This document shows, piece by piece, positions 44,586 through 55,982 of a stretch of 64,000 nucleotides of DNA. The translations under genes were made by a program, and so were the position numbers. This DNA comes from Rhodanobacteraceae bacterium (lineage in GTDB: Bacteria > Pseudomonadota > Gammaproteobacteria > Xanthomonadales > Rhodanobacteraceae), in the NCBI GenBank assembly GCA_004299705.1, contig SCQS01000060.1:1-64000 (forward strand). The letters run 5' to 3'. Positions within the stretch are counted from its first letter, which is position 1. Each line of letters opens with the position of its first letter. Under the pieces are notes generated by a model. That model worked only from the letters and a program-made list of their open reading frames with translations. It had not been told where the DNA came from and ran no database searches.

Positions 44586-44664
44586 GGCTGTTTTCTGAAA
44601 GACAACGTGCCACGGTATCGGAACACCCCACGCATCCACAAGCCACGCGCATTAGCATGGCAGG

Positions 44665-46752
<2,088 letters not shown>

Positions 46753-46760
46753 CCGCGGTA

Positions 46761-47297
46761 CTACAGCACCACCGCGGGATTCGGCAACGCCGTCTGCCGA
46801 CCCGGCCCCGGCGGCAGGTACAACTCCAGCAGGTTGTGGGTGGCCTCGATGCCCGCCAGCGCGCCCGCTTCCCATTGCTCGTTGCGGAACTGCTCGCTCA
46901 TGAACCCGACGATGCGTTCCCATGAACCTTCCGGAACCCGCGACTTCACCCCGCGATCGGGGATGACCTCGATGGTGTAATCGCCCAGCAGCACGTAGAT
47001 CAGCACACCGGTGCGGCGCTCGGTGTCCCAGACCTTCAGGTCGCCGAACACGCTTTCGGCGCGCGCGCGGACACGGCGCCCGCCAATCAGGTAGCGCGTG
47101 GGCAGGCGCGCCTCGACCACGAAGCAGATTTCGCCGTCGTGCTTCACCTCGCCCTGCGTGATCGCATCCTGGATGCGCTGCATCGCCGCAGGCGGGAATG
47201 CACGGCTGGCGGGCGCGTGGAACCAGTGGCGCAACCAGCGCCACGTATCCACACCCTGGAGTGTCCTGGCCATCTTGCCCAAGCCGACGCCGACCAT
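46761..47297 (-). CDS. TPM-domain protein
   Basis: 178 aa. The C-terminal part matches the TPM domain (AAMQRIQDAITQGEVKHDGEICFVVE, quoted in part; TERRTGVLIYVLLGDYTIEVIPDRGV, quoted in part; VGFMSEQFRNEQWEAG). TPM proteins include photosystem and membrane-associated repair proteins; the role here is unknown. Start uncertain: ATG 47297 given, ATG 47273 also possible. Follows dgkA by about 60 bp in the same direction. Confidence 0.75.
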   Translation of the reverse strand: MVGVGLGKMARTLQGVDTWRWLRHWFHAPASRAFPPAAMQRIQDAITQGEVKHDGEICFVVEARLPTRYLIGGRRVRARAESVFGDLKVWDTERRTGVLIYVLLGDYTIEVIPDRGVKSRVPEGSWERIVGFMSEQFRNEQWEAGALAGIEATHNLLELYLPPGPGRQTALPNPAVVL

Positions 47298-47357
47298 CAC
47301 GTTCCCGAACCGGAGACTGCGTCGAATTGCAACACGCGCGGCGCCGCCACGCAACGC

Positions 47358-47729
47358 CTATAACGCCCGCGACACCAGAATCACGATCCAGATCACCAAC
47401 ACGTTCAACATCAGCAGGAACACCGCGGCCGAGCCCATGTCCTTGGCGCGGCCGGCGATCGCGTTGTACTCCGGCCACAGCTTGTCTATGACGGCCTCGA
47501 GGCCTGAGTTCAGCATTTCCGCCGCCAGCACCGGCAGCAGCGATCCGGCCAGCAGCGCTTTTTCGACCGCGCCGTGGCCCAGCCACAACCCGATCGGAAA
47601 CAGGATCACGAACAGCACCACTTCGAGGCGGAACGATGCCTCCACCCGCCAGCCCTCGTGCAGGCCCTTGAGCGACCAGACCAATGCGCGCCAGATCTGG
47701 CGTGGCCCGCGGTTGACTTGGCTTGGCAT
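47358..47729 (-). CDS. dgkA: Diacylglycerol kinase
   Basis: 123 aa, small inner-membrane enzyme that phosphorylates diacylglycerol formed during envelope-polymer synthesis. Three membrane helices and the family signature EMLNSGLEAVIDKL with the preceding RVEASFRLEV are present. ATG 47729 with GGAGCGAGG upstream. The length matches E. coli DgkA (122 aa). Confidence 0.96.
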   Translation of the reverse strand: MPSQVNRGPRQIWRALVWSLKGLHEGWRVEASFRLEVVLFVILFPIGLWLGHGAVEKALLAGSLLPVLAAEMLNSGLEAVIDKLWPEYNAIAGRAKDMGSAAVFLLMLNVLVIWIVILVSRAL

Positions 47730-47844
47730 GCCTCGCTCCCGTTCGTATGTCGCAGGATGCACCCGGCACTTGCCTGGGGCGTGGAACGCGCGCCAGCATA
47801 CGATGCCACGATGATCGCTGCGAGTTTCGCGGCGGGGAGGACGC

Positions 47845-48033
47845 GTGAGAACGTTGCGTCGCTGGCTACCGTTGATCCTGCTGGTCCCGTTCATTGCCAC
47901 GCTGTGGCTGCCCTTCTACAACCGCGCGCAGCCGGCGATCGCGGGCTTCCCGTTCTTCTACGTGTGGCTGTTCGCATGGGTGGTACTGACCGCACTGCTG
48001 ACGTGGGCGGTGCACCGCGGGTGGCGGACATGA
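47845..48033 (+). CDS. DUF3311 small membrane protein
   Basis: 62 aa, two membrane helices (LPLILLVPFIATLWLPFY and FFYVWLFAWVVLTALLTWAV). This family is almost always next to a sodium:solute symporter gene, as here, and probably forms a subunit or assembly factor. GTG start; overlaps the symporter by 4 bp. Confidence 0.9.
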   Translation: MRTLRRWLPLILLVPFIATLWLPFYNRAQPAIAGFPFFYVWLFAWVVLTALLTWAVHRGWRT

Positions 48034-49583
48034 CACTCCATCCGGAATCGGCCGCGCGGTTCGACTGGAGCGCGATGGGTGTTTTCGTGTTCTTCTTCGC
48101 GCTGGTGACGGTGCTGGGTTTCGTCGCGGCGCGCTGGCGGCGCGGCGATCTTGCGCAGCTCTCCGAATGGGGCCTGGGCGGACGACGTTTCGGCAGCTTC
48201 GTCACATGGTTTCTGCTGGGTGGCGATCTCTACACGGCGTACACCCTGATCGCGGTGCCGGCGCTGGTGTACGCGGTGGGCGCCTACGGCTTCTTCGCGA
48301 TGCCATACGCAATCATCGCCTACCCGATCGTGTTCATGACCATGCCGCGGCTGTGGAACGCGTGCAAGAAACACGGCTGGATCACCTCGGCGGATTTCGT
48401 CGAGGGCCGCTACGGCAGCCGCGGCCTCGCGCTGGCGGTCGCGGTCACCGGCGTCGTTGCGACCATGCCCTACATCGCGCTGCAACTGGTGGGGCTGGAA
48501 GTGGTGTTCGAGGCGATGGGTTTCGGCGCACTCGGAATCGGCAAGGAAACGCCGCTGCTGATCGCGTTCGTGATCCTGGCGCTGTACACCTATTCCAGCG
48601 GCTTGCGTGCACCGGCGATGATCGCGTTCGTGAAAGACGCGATGCTGTACATCACCGTGATCGCGGCGGTGGTGGTCATCCCGATCAAGCTGGGCGGCTA
48701 CGGCCACATCTTCCATGCCGCGCAGCAAGCGTTCGCGGCGAAGGGCGGCGCCACCGGTATCGTGCTGAAGCCGGACCAGTACTGGCCGTTCGCGACGCTG
48801 GCGCTGGGCTCCGCGTTCGCGCTGTTCCTGTACCCGCACGCCACCACCGCCACGCTTTCCGCATCGGGACCGCAAACCATCCGCCGCAATGCCGTGTGGC
48901 TGCCGGCCTACAGCATCGTGTTGATCCTGGTATCGCTGCTGGGCTACATGGCGCTGGCCGCGCACATCCACGTCAAGGACAGTTCGATGGCGGTGCCCGC
49001 GCTGATCAACGCGAGCTTTCCGCCCTGGTTCGCGGGCTTCTGCTTTGCCGCGATTGCGCTGGGCGCGCTGGTGCCGGCCGCGATCATGTCGATCGGCGCG
49101 GCCAACCTGTTCACCCGCAACATCTGGAAGCCGTACATCAACGAGAAGCTGACCGACAAACAGGAATCGCGCATCGCCAAGAACGTGTCGCTGCTGGTGA
49201 AGTTCGGCGCGCTGCTGGCGGTGCTGTACCTGCCCACGAAGTTCGCGATCGACCTGCAACTGCTGGGCGGCATCTGGATGTTGCAGATTTTCCCCACCGT
49301 GATCTGCGGCCTGTTCACGCGCTGGCTGTGCGCATCCGCCCTGCTCGCCGGCTGGATCGCCGGCATGGCGATGGGCAGCGCGCTGGCGTTCCACCAAGGC
49401 CTGAAACCGGTGTATGCGCTCATGATCGGCGGGCAACACTACGGCATCTACATAGGGCTGCTGGCGCTCGCCGCCAACTTCGTCGTCACCATCGTCGCCA
49501 CGCCGATCGTGGCGGCGATCAGGCGCGAGGCGCCGCGGGATTGCACGCAGAAGGTGGATTTCGAGGATGCACTACCCGACTGA
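48030..49583 (+). CDS. Sodium:solute symporter (SSS family)
   Basis: 517 aa with about 13 membrane helices. Typical SSS motifs: YTAYTLIAVPALVYAVGAYGFFAMPY (quoted in part), SADFVEGRYGSRGLALAVAV (quoted in part) and GSAFALFLYPHATTATLSA. DUF3311-linked members include monocarboxylate permeases (MctP), so a carboxylate or amino acid is the likely substrate. ATG 48030 overlaps the DUF3311 stop. Confidence 0.92.
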   Translation: MTLHPESAARFDWSAMGVFVFFFALVTVLGFVAARWRRGDLAQLSEWGLGGRRFGSFVTWFLLGGDLYTAYTLIAVPALVYAVGAYGFFAMPYAIIAYPIVFMTMPRLWNACKKHGWITSADFVEGRYGSRGLALAVAVTGVVATMPYIALQLVGLEVVFEAMGFGALGIGKETPLLIAFVILALYTYSSGLRAPAMIAFVKDAMLYITVIAAVVVIPIKLGGYGHIFHAAQQAFAAKGGATGIVLKPDQYWPFATLALGSAFALFLYPHATTATLSASGPQTIRRNAVWLPAYSIVLILVSLLGYMALAAHIHVKDSSMAVPALINASFPPWFAGFCFAAIALGALVPAAIMSIGAANLFTRNIWKPYINEKLTDKQESRIAKNVSLLVKFGALLAVLYLPTKFAIDLQLLGGIWMLQIFPTVICGLFTRWLCASALLAGWIAGMAMGSALAFHQGLKPVYALMIGGQHYGIYIGLLALAANFVVTIVATPIVAAIRREAPRDCTQKVDFEDALPD

Positions 49584-49601
49584 TGCTGTATCCCCAGTTT
49601 G

Positions 49602-50108
49602 TCAACGCTTGATCGTTTCGACGATCGGTTTTCCATCCACGACCTTGAAGTGGAACGCGTACCAGAGGCTGAAAGGCTTGCTGGTTAGCTCGTACGTGCC
49701 GTCCGATTCCGGTTTTTCCATCCACAGCGGCGTGAAGGCCCATTGCATCGCCGCTTGGACAACTGCGGCTTCGAACAGCGCGTGATCCGGTCCCTTGTCC
49801 GTATTCGACACCGGATACACTGCGGTTACGCGTCCACCCTTGTCCATTACCAGTCGTGCAACCACGATCACCGACGCTGCACCCGGGCGGACAAGTGACG
49901 GCGGATAAATCGGCGCAACCTGCCTGTCCGGCTCTGGCTTTACCGCTGTCTCGCCCGGTGTGAGTACGTAACTCGGCGTGCCTTTTGGCACCAGCATTTC
50001 ATAACTGGTTCTGGGTTGCGGGTTCGGCTTGAGCGTGGTTCGAGTGCTGCAAGCCGCGAGCAAACATGCGGTCATGACGAACGGCGATCCGAACCGGACT
50101 TTCGTCAT
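49602..50108 (-). CDS. TonB C-terminal-like lipoprotein in the BlaI operon
   Basis: 168 aa. Signal peptide with a lipobox-like LLAAC (Cys20), a Pro-rich spacer (LKPNPQPR; VKPEPDRQVAPIYPPSLVRPG, quoted in part), and a TonB-type domain (SVIVVARLVMDKGGRVTAVYPV; FEAAVVQAAMQWAFTPL). Like the protein at 34850-35227 it has no membrane anchor for ExbB/ExbD. GTG 50117 is an alternative start. Immediately downstream of the M56 peptidase gene (27 bp) in the same direction. Confidence 0.75.
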   Translation of the reverse strand: MTKVRFGSPFVMTACLLAACSTRTTLKPNPQPRTSYEMLVPKGTPSYVLTPGETAVKPEPDRQVAPIYPPSLVRPGAASVIVVARLVMDKGGRVTAVYPVSNTDKGPDHALFEAAVVQAAMQWAFTPLWMEKPESDGTYELTSKPFSLWYAFHFKVVDGKPIVETIKR

Positions 50109-50134
50109 CGTCTCCACACCCCCTCACTTCGGAA

Positions 50135-51466
50135 TCAGGTTGATGCCTGCGCCGATGCAGGTGCGATGCACGAGAACGATTTGCCTTTTCCCTGCCTGTA
50201 AACAAGTCCGGACGGGCAGGATGCGGAAGCCGACGATGGCGGATAGGACAGCGAGAAGCTGACCGGGATCTTCACCACCCCGCCCACCGGATGGCCATGC
50301 TTCATCCCTGGGTGGAACTTCCATTGCGCGGCAGCACCCATCGCGACGTTCTGCAGCACTGCCGGCGCGGTGGTGCCCTTCGGGTCCACGGCGACCTTCT
50401 TGACGTCACCTTGCGCATCGACGGTGACGTCCAGTATCACCGTACCCTGCTTGCCTTCCTGTGCAGCCTTCACCGGATACTTGGGCATGTGGTGGTTCTT
50501 GAAAGTGACGTCCACCGACGCCGGCGTGAACGATGCGTGCGGTGCAGCGGCCAGTACCGGCATTGCGCCGCCTGCAACCACGAGACTGCCGCCGAGCAGC
50601 GTGGCAATGACGAGGAATCCGACGCGACGCAGTAGCGTGCCCGGCTGGACGCGGGTAATCATCGCGATGCGCTCCTTCAGTTGTGGCTCGGCGAGCCACG
50701 GAATCAACGCAGGCGCCGGTTGCGCCGCGACACTGTCCAGCAACGCGCGTGCGTAGTTCGCCTGCCGCCGCGGCAAGGCGCGCAGCGAGGCGGCATCGCA
50801 GGCCAGTTCCTGGTCGAGACGAAAACGTGAGCGTGACAGCCATGCCAGCGGGTGGAACCACAGCAGCACGGACGCGATTTCCATCGCGAGGCTCCACCAC
50901 GCATCGCCGCGACGGGCATGGGTCAGTTCGTGGCGCAGAACCAGCTCGCGCGTGGCAGCGCTGTCGAACCGCTCGGCAAAATCGACCGGCAACAGCAGCA
51001 GGGGTCGCGGCAGCGCCCACAACAATGCGGGTCCGTGCGCGTGCACGCGCACGCGATGCAGATCGAAATCGGGCGCGACATCGTGCAACATCTGCCGCCA
51101 TGCACCCGGCGCAACACGTGCATCCCGCAACAAGCGCACGTAATGGAAAGCGAGCCGCAACAAAGCCGCTGCAGCGCCAAACAGCCAAACGATCATCAGC
51201 CAGTATGTCCCATCGACAATCGGAACCTTTGTCGCTGTGTGGATACCTGCAGGTTGCGCGGTCACCAGCACGGCGGGCAGAGTCCAGCTCGCGGCCGGCA
51301 TCCAGCCATGCGGCAGCCACGGCGCCAGTGCCAACACCACCGGCAGCAGCCACAGCGCGAACGCCGGGCCCGCACCGAACACGCGGCGCGCCGGTCGGCG
51401 CAACAGCAACACCAGCGCCAGCCCGAGCGTCACGCCACACAGCATTCGCAGCAGAAGTTCAGTCAT
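50135..51466 (-). CDS. BlaR1-type M56 peptidase fused to a TonB-like domain
   Basis: 443 aa. N-terminal membrane helices, then the M56 zinc-protease motif HELTH (residues 179-183) with the distal Glu in LDQELACD, another helix, and a C-terminal TonB-like domain in the periplasm (PKYPVKAAQEGKQGTVILDV, VAMGAAAQWKFHPG). In BlaR/MecR the sensor domain is a beta-lactamase-like fold; here it is a TonB-like domain instead. It should cleave or inactivate the BlaI-like repressor encoded upstream when a signal is sensed. ATG 51466 overlaps blaI by 8 bp. Confidence 0.9.
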   Translation of the reverse strand: MTELLLRMLCGVTLGLALVLLLRRPARRVFGAGPAFALWLLPVVLALAPWLPHGWMPAASWTLPAVLVTAQPAGIHTATKVPIVDGTYWLMIVWLFGAAAALLRLAFHYVRLLRDARVAPGAWRQMLHDVAPDFDLHRVRVHAHGPALLWALPRPLLLLPVDFAERFDSAATRELVLRHELTHARRGDAWWSLAMEIASVLLWFHPLAWLSRSRFRLDQELACDAASLRALPRRQANYARALLDSVAAQPAPALIPWLAEPQLKERIAMITRVQPGTLLRRVGFLVIATLLGGSLVVAGGAMPVLAAAPHASFTPASVDVTFKNHHMPKYPVKAAQEGKQGTVILDVTVDAQGDVKKVAVDPKGTTAPAVLQNVAMGAAAQWKFHPGMKHGHPVGGVVKIPVSFSLSYPPSSASASCPSGLVYRQGKGKSFSCIAPASAQAST

Positions 51467-51857
51467 TGCGGCGCTCCTTCTTTTCCAACCGGTCCACCAG
51501 TTTGCGCAACTCGGCCACGTCCTTCGCACCCAGTTTCTCGTTGCAGCTGAAGTGCACCAGCAAGGGCGCGACGCGCCCGCCGAACACGCGATTCAGCAGA
51601 CTGCGGCTTTCCGCCGACTGCCAGGCCTCGCGCGTCAGCACGGGCGAATACAGGTAACGCCGCCCGTCGCGCTCGGCATGCACGGCGCCCTTGCGTATCA
51701 GGCGATGCAGCAGCGTGCGCACGGTGTTTTCGTGCCAGTCGGTACCGGCGTGCAGCGCGGCCACGAGATCTTCTGACCCCTGCGGTGCGCGTTTCCACAA
51801 CTGCTCCATCACGCGGCTTTCGGCTTCGCTGATGGAGGGATCGGCGGGTTTGCTCAT
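51459..51857 (-). CDS. BlaI/MecI-family repressor
   Basis: 132 aa. Winged-helix N-terminus (ISEAESRVMEQLWKRAPQGSEDLVAAL, quoted in part; NTVRTLLHRLIRKGAVHAERDGRRYLYSP, quoted in part) and a C-terminal dimer helix. Represses its own operon until cleaved by the M56 peptidase. A dyad symmetric operator candidate lies 17 bp upstream of the start. In Gram-negative bacteria such modules often sense envelope stress rather than beta-lactams. Confidence 0.94.
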   Translation of the reverse strand: MSKPADPSISEAESRVMEQLWKRAPQGSEDLVAALHAGTDWHENTVRTLLHRLIRKGAVHAERDGRRYLYSPVLTREAWQSAESRSLLNRVFGGRVAPLLVHFSCNEKLGAKDVAELRKLVDRLEKKERRND

Positions 51858-51873
51858 GGCCTCGACAATTCAA

Positions 51874-51909
51874 CGACAAGCGTAGTTTTTGCAAACACTA
51901 CACCTGTCG
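51874..51909. promoter_or_regulatory. Candidate BlaI-type operator
   Basis: Symmetric dyad: CGACA at 51874-51878 with TGTCG at 51905-51909, and GTAGT at 51882-51886 with ACTAC at 51897-51901, both centred at the same point. The inner GTAGT...ACTAC resembles known BlaI/MecI boxes (TACA/TGTA). Directly upstream of the repressor gene. Confidence 0.65.
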
Positions 51910-51953
51910 TTTTGTTTGTCAAGCGAACGCGCAATGATGTTTCCCAGGAAACG

Positions 51954-52012
51954 GTCGCCGGCGAGGCCGGCTCCTACGAGGAACTTCTCGTAGGAGCGCG
52001 CCTGCGCGCGAC
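51954..52012. repeat. Paired REP element (BIME), GTAG type
   Basis: Two convergent units ending in GTAGGAGC (51990-52012) and its complement GCTCCTAC (51954-51977), each with an internal GC-rich hairpin. This is the REP type spread by RAYT transposases in Xanthomonadales and Pseudomonas. No RAYT gene is in the window. Confidence 0.85.
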
Positions 52013-52052
52013 ACTCCACATCCAGCGGTGACGTGTCGGCGCGAAGACGGGG

Positions 52053-52883
52053 CTACATCCGTCCGCCGCTCACCCGCTCGCGGCCTTCGAGATCGGGCTC
52101 GGTAAAGACGTCGGCATACCCGTGCGCCGACAGCGACCCGCGCACGGCTGCGCCCTGCCCGAAACCGTGTTCCAGCAGCAGCCAGCCATCATCATGCAAG
52201 TGACTGCGCACATCACGGATTATGCTGTGGATCGCATCGAGGCCGTCGACACCCGACGACAACGCCAGCGGCGGTTCGAAGCGCAAATCGCCTTCGCGCA
52301 GATGCGGGTCGGCTTCGGCAATGTAGGGCGGATTCGAGACGATCAGGTCGAAATGCTGGTCGCCCAGGGCCGCGCACCAGTCGCCATGCCGGAAACCGAC
52401 GTGGGCCAACCGCAAGCGTTGTGCATTTTCGCGGGCGACGGCGAGGGCCGCGTCACTCGCGTCCGTTGCCAGCACGTGCGCGCGTGGACGTGCCTTGGCG
52501 ATCGCCAGCGCGATCGCGCCGGAACCGGTACCGAGGTCGGCCACGTGGGATTCCGCATCAATCGGGATACGCCGCAAAGCCAGATCGACCAGCAGTTCGG
52601 TTTCCGTGCGCGGAATCAGCACGTCCGGTGTCACGCGCAAATCCAGTACATGGAAACCACGCGTGCCGGTCAGGTAGGCGATTGGCTCGCCGCGGGCACG
52701 GCGTTCGATCAGATCATGGAAAGTTGCCGCGCACGACGCGTCAACGGAATCGCCGGCATGCGCGATCAGCCACGCGTCGGATACACCGAGCACGTGGCGC
52801 AACAATAGCGCGGCATCGCGCCGCGCTTCGTCGCCAGGCAATGCGCGAGCACCTTGCTTCAGCCACTCGCAAACTGTTGCCAT
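52053..52883 (-). CDS. prmC: Release factor glutamine methyltransferase
   Basis: 276 aa, methylates the GGQ glutamine of release factors. N-terminal helical domain, then FHVLDLRVTPDVLIPRTETELLVDLAL (quoted in part), VADLGTGSGAIALAIA, and the NPPY catalytic motif in LIVSNPPYIAEADPHL. ATG 52883 (MATVCEWLKQ) is preferred over 52964 because the upstream residues are encoded by a repeat. Confidence 0.96.
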   Translation of the reverse strand: MATVCEWLKQGARALPGDEARRDAALLLRHVLGVSDAWLIAHAGDSVDASCAATFHDLIERRARGEPIAYLTGTRGFHVLDLRVTPDVLIPRTETELLVDLALRRIPIDAESHVADLGTGSGAIALAIAKARPRAHVLATDASDAALAVARENAQRLRLAHVGFRHGDWCAALGDQHFDLIVSNPPYIAEADPHLREGDLRFEPPLALSSGVDGLDAIHSIIRDVRSHLHDDGWLLLEHGFGQGAAVRGSLSAHGYADVFTEPDLEGRERVSGGRM

Positions 52884-52913
52884 CACGCCATTCCGCCAAC
52901 ATTCGTCATCGAT

Positions 52914-53057
52914 GCCCTCTCCCCCAAATGGCTCCATCGTTTGGGGGAGAGGGTGAGAGGGCATACGTCACCACTGCGAAGACACGTCTGAAAACGTGAG
53001 GTGCCGCCCCCTCACCCCAGCCCCCTCCCCCAACGATGCAGCGCTGGGGGAGGGGAG
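52914..53057. repeat. CCCTCACCCC/GGGGGAGAGGG repeat cluster
   Basis: An inverted pair (GCCCTCTCCCCCAAA at 52914-52928 with TTTGGGGGAGAGGG at 52940-52953) and a second unit at 53007-53057 with arms CCCCCTCCCCCA/TGGGGGAGGGG. It fills the gap between prmC and the aminopeptidase and can form strong stems that may end the leftward aminopeptidase transcript. Confidence 0.75.
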
Positions 53058-53065
53058 CATGGCTT

Positions 53066-55852
53066 CTACTGCGTGATCGACGCCGGGTTCTGGTGCGCCT
53101 TCAGCGCACTGCACAGCAGGATCCGTTCGTCGGTCTGCGCCAGGCCGCGCTTCAGGCCGGGAATCGTGCCGAGCTTGGGCTTGAAGAACGCCTCCAGCCG
53201 CTGCGCCTCGCTGTCGGAACAACTGCCTGCCGCCGCCACCATCGGCAACGCGCCGGAGAACACGTCGGTACGCGCAAGAATCTTGTCGTAGTGCGAGGTG
53301 AACCAGCTCCACAACTGGTTGCGTTGCGCCACCGTTTCGCGGCCGCCGAACAGCAGCATGTCCATCTCGCCGACTTTCACGGCCGGATTCAGCGCGAAGC
53401 TGCGCGCGACATCAGCCTCGGCACCTTGCGCATGACCGAGCGCGCGCAGCATCGCATTGCGCTTGACCGGGTTGCTGGTCTTCGGGATCGCGGCCATCAG
53501 TTCGTCCACCGCGGGCTTGCCCTTCTCTTCAACCGCGACGGACAACACCGTGGTCAGAAGATCCGGGTTGGCCGCGCCGAGGTCGGGCAGGCCGTCCTTG
53601 CCGGGCGCAAGCGCTGCTTCGCCCTGCTTCAGCAATGCGGCGCGCACCTGCGGCACCTTGAACTCGAGGCCCAGTGCGCTGGCCAGCCGGCTGCGCATCA
53701 ACACGTCGTCGGCCGACTCGCCACTACGCCGCTGGTAACCCAGGTCTTCGAGACGCGGCAGATACGCCTTGGCGACCGCGTCGCGCACGGTGGCCTTCTG
53801 TGCCGGGGTCTGCGCTTCGTGCTGGTAGATCCAGCGGACGGTTCCGAGCGGAGCCAGCGCAATCTGGCCGACTTTCGACGGCGCCAAAGCGCGCATTTCC
53901 GCCAACACTTCATCGGCGTCCAGATCGCCACGCTGGAACGCGGCGCTGATCGAATCGGTGTAGGCCAATTGCTCACCGTCGTCGCGTTGCGAAATCGCCT
54001 TGGCCAGCGCGGCGCGATCGGCCTTGGCCATCTCGAAGCGGTAGTAGCCATCGCCGTTGGCGTTCGGCATGTACCACGCGGGGCAGGTGCTGCCATCGAC
54101 CTTCATCGTGCCGGTTTTCCGGCTCAGCATCTGGCACTGCACCCCGCTCGGGAAGCGCACGCACACCGGGATGCCCCACAGGCGATCGAGGCTGCCCTTG
54201 GAACCCAGCGGCAGGTAGCGGCTCTGGGTCAGGTCGAGTACCGCGCCGCCCTTCGGATTGCAGTCCAGTTTCGTTTCGACCAGCGGCACGCCGTTCTGGT
54301 TGAGGAAGCTCTTGAACGCCGCCTTGAACGCTTCGCCCTTGCCCGCGGCGGTCGCGATCGCGTTCACCAGGTCATTGGCGTCGGCGTTGCCGAACTTGTG
54401 TGCCTGGATGTAGGCGCGCATGCCCTTCTGGAACACCTTGGGGCCGACGAAGTTCTCGAACATGCCGATGACCGCGGCGCCCTTCTGGTAGGTGATGCCG
54501 TCGAACGCGGTCATGATGTCGCCGTTGCCGGTGATCGGCTGGCGGATCATGCGCGCGCTGGCCAGGCTGTCGCTCTGCATCGCGCCCTGCGCGCCCTCGA
54601 TGCGGCCGAGGTGCGCGTGCCAGTCGGGATGGATTTCACCCTCGACCTTCTGCTGCATCCAGGTGGCAAAGGCCTCGTTGAGCCAGATGTCGTTCCACCA
54701 CTCCAGCGTCACGGTGTCGCCGGTCCACTGGTGCGCCATCTCGTGCGCCTCGACGTTGAACACGCTGCGCACCTGCGAAGGCGAGGCATCCGGGGTCAGC
54801 TGCAGCAGGAAGTCGCGGTAGGTGATGAGCCCCGCGTTCTCCATCGCGCCCGCGGAGAAATCCGGCAGCGCGGCGAGGTCGAGTTTGCCGAACGGATAGC
54901 CGAAGCCGTAATAGGCTTCCTCGTGCTCGATGATCGCCGGCGCCATCGCCAGCGCGCGCTTCAGTTCATAGCCCTTGCCCTTGACCGCGATGCCGCGCAG
55001 CGGCACCGGCGTGGAACGCCACGGGTCCGGCGGAATGGTCGGGCCGTTGACGATGTCCCACGGGCCGACCAGCCACGCATACAGATACGTCGGCAGCGGC
55101 TTGGTCTGCTGGAAGGTGATGGTCTTCCAACCCTTGCTGGCTGGCTTGTCGCTGGCCTCGGGCGCGTTCGCGACGGCCTTGTCGGCCTCGGGGATCGTCA
55201 GCGACAGCGTCAGCGGCGCCTTGAAGCCCGGCTCGTCGAAGCACGGGAACGCGAGGCGCGCGCTGATCGGTTCCATCTGGGTCATCAGGTAGGCGTTGCC
55301 GCCTGACACGACCTTGTAATAGCCCTGCAAGGTCTGGTTGTAGGGCGCAGTGAACGCAAACTTCAGCGTGATCTTCTGCGGTTGCAGCGTCGTGCCGAAC
55401 TCGACCCGCGCGACGCCCGCCTTGGCAGCGGCGGGGGTCACCGCGCCGTCGTACGTGCCGGTCTGGACCTTGCCGTTCGCGTCGGTGACCGTGACCTTCG
55501 AAACCTTCAGGTCCTTGCCGTGCAGCCACAGATAATTCGACGCCTGCTTCAAGTCCACCGCGATCGTGACCGTACCGCTGTAGTCGGACTGGTCGGGGTC
55601 GCTCTTGAGCGCAAGGTCATACAACTCCGGTACCGCCCAATCGGGCAGCCGTGTCATCGGCGGCGTGTTGGCGGTCACCTCGACCGTGGCCGGCTGCGCC
55701 GTGGTCGCTGCCTTGGCGGTGCTGGCCGCCGCGGCCGCGGCAGTCGCCGCCGGTGCCGGCTGCTGCGCCGTGGCCTGGGAAGGATGCTGCGAGCATGCCG
55801 CGCATGCCACTGTCAGCAGCCCCACCATCGCTGCCTTGAAGATCATTCGCAT
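53066..55852 (-). CDS. M1-family aminopeptidase, lipoprotein
   Basis: 928 aa. Signal peptide with lipobox-like CAAC, an Ala/Thr/Pro-rich linker (AQQPAPAATAAAAAASTA) and then the M1 catalytic core: exopeptidase motif GAMEN, zinc site HEMAHQWTGD with the distal Glu in WLNEAFATWM. The C-terminal ERAP-like helical domain follows. It should remove N-terminal residues of peptides in the periplasm or at the outer membrane. The ATG has GGAG 9 nt upstream. Divergent from the TonB-dependent receptor. Confidence 0.93.
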   Translation of the reverse strand: MRMIFKAAMVGLLTVACAACSQHPSQATAQQPAPAATAAAAAASTAKAATTAQPATVEVTANTPPMTRLPDWAVPELYDLALKSDPDQSDYSGTVTIAVDLKQASNYLWLHGKDLKVSKVTVTDANGKVQTGTYDGAVTPAAAKAGVARVEFGTTLQPQKITLKFAFTAPYNQTLQGYYKVVSGGNAYLMTQMEPISARLAFPCFDEPGFKAPLTLSLTIPEADKAVANAPEASDKPASKGWKTITFQQTKPLPTYLYAWLVGPWDIVNGPTIPPDPWRSTPVPLRGIAVKGKGYELKRALAMAPAIIEHEEAYYGFGYPFGKLDLAALPDFSAGAMENAGLITYRDFLLQLTPDASPSQVRSVFNVEAHEMAHQWTGDTVTLEWWNDIWLNEAFATWMQQKVEGEIHPDWHAHLGRIEGAQGAMQSDSLASARMIRQPITGNGDIMTAFDGITYQKGAAVIGMFENFVGPKVFQKGMRAYIQAHKFGNADANDLVNAIATAAGKGEAFKAAFKSFLNQNGVPLVETKLDCNPKGGAVLDLTQSRYLPLGSKGSLDRLWGIPVCVRFPSGVQCQMLSRKTGTMKVDGSTCPAWYMPNANGDGYYRFEMAKADRAALAKAISQRDDGEQLAYTDSISAAFQRGDLDADEVLAEMRALAPSKVGQIALAPLGTVRWIYQHEAQTPAQKATVRDAVAKAYLPRLEDLGYQRRSGESADDVLMRSRLASALGLEFKVPQVRAALLKQGEAALAPGKDGLPDLGAANPDLLTTVLSVAVEEKGKPAVDELMAAIPKTSNPVKRNAMLRALGHAQGAEADVARSFALNPAVKVGEMDMLLFGGRETVAQRNQLWSWFTSHYDKILARTDVFSGALPMVAAAGSCSDSEAQRLEAFFKPKLGTIPGLKRGLAQTDERILLCSALKAHQNPASITQ

Positions 55853-55982
55853 TGAACCGCACTCCATGCCGAGGGAATAACCCGGCAGTGCAGCACGCTT
55901 GCGCGCGCATCGCAAGTGACGGAAGTCCCTGCCGCCACGTCGGCCACCCTGTCCTTCTCCGTTCTCGCCGGAAACTTTGATA

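Noticed and set aside
51954-52012. Attenuator of the BlaI operon
   Set aside because: The GTAGGAGC ends identify it as a REP pair, and it lies upstream of, not within, the transcript.
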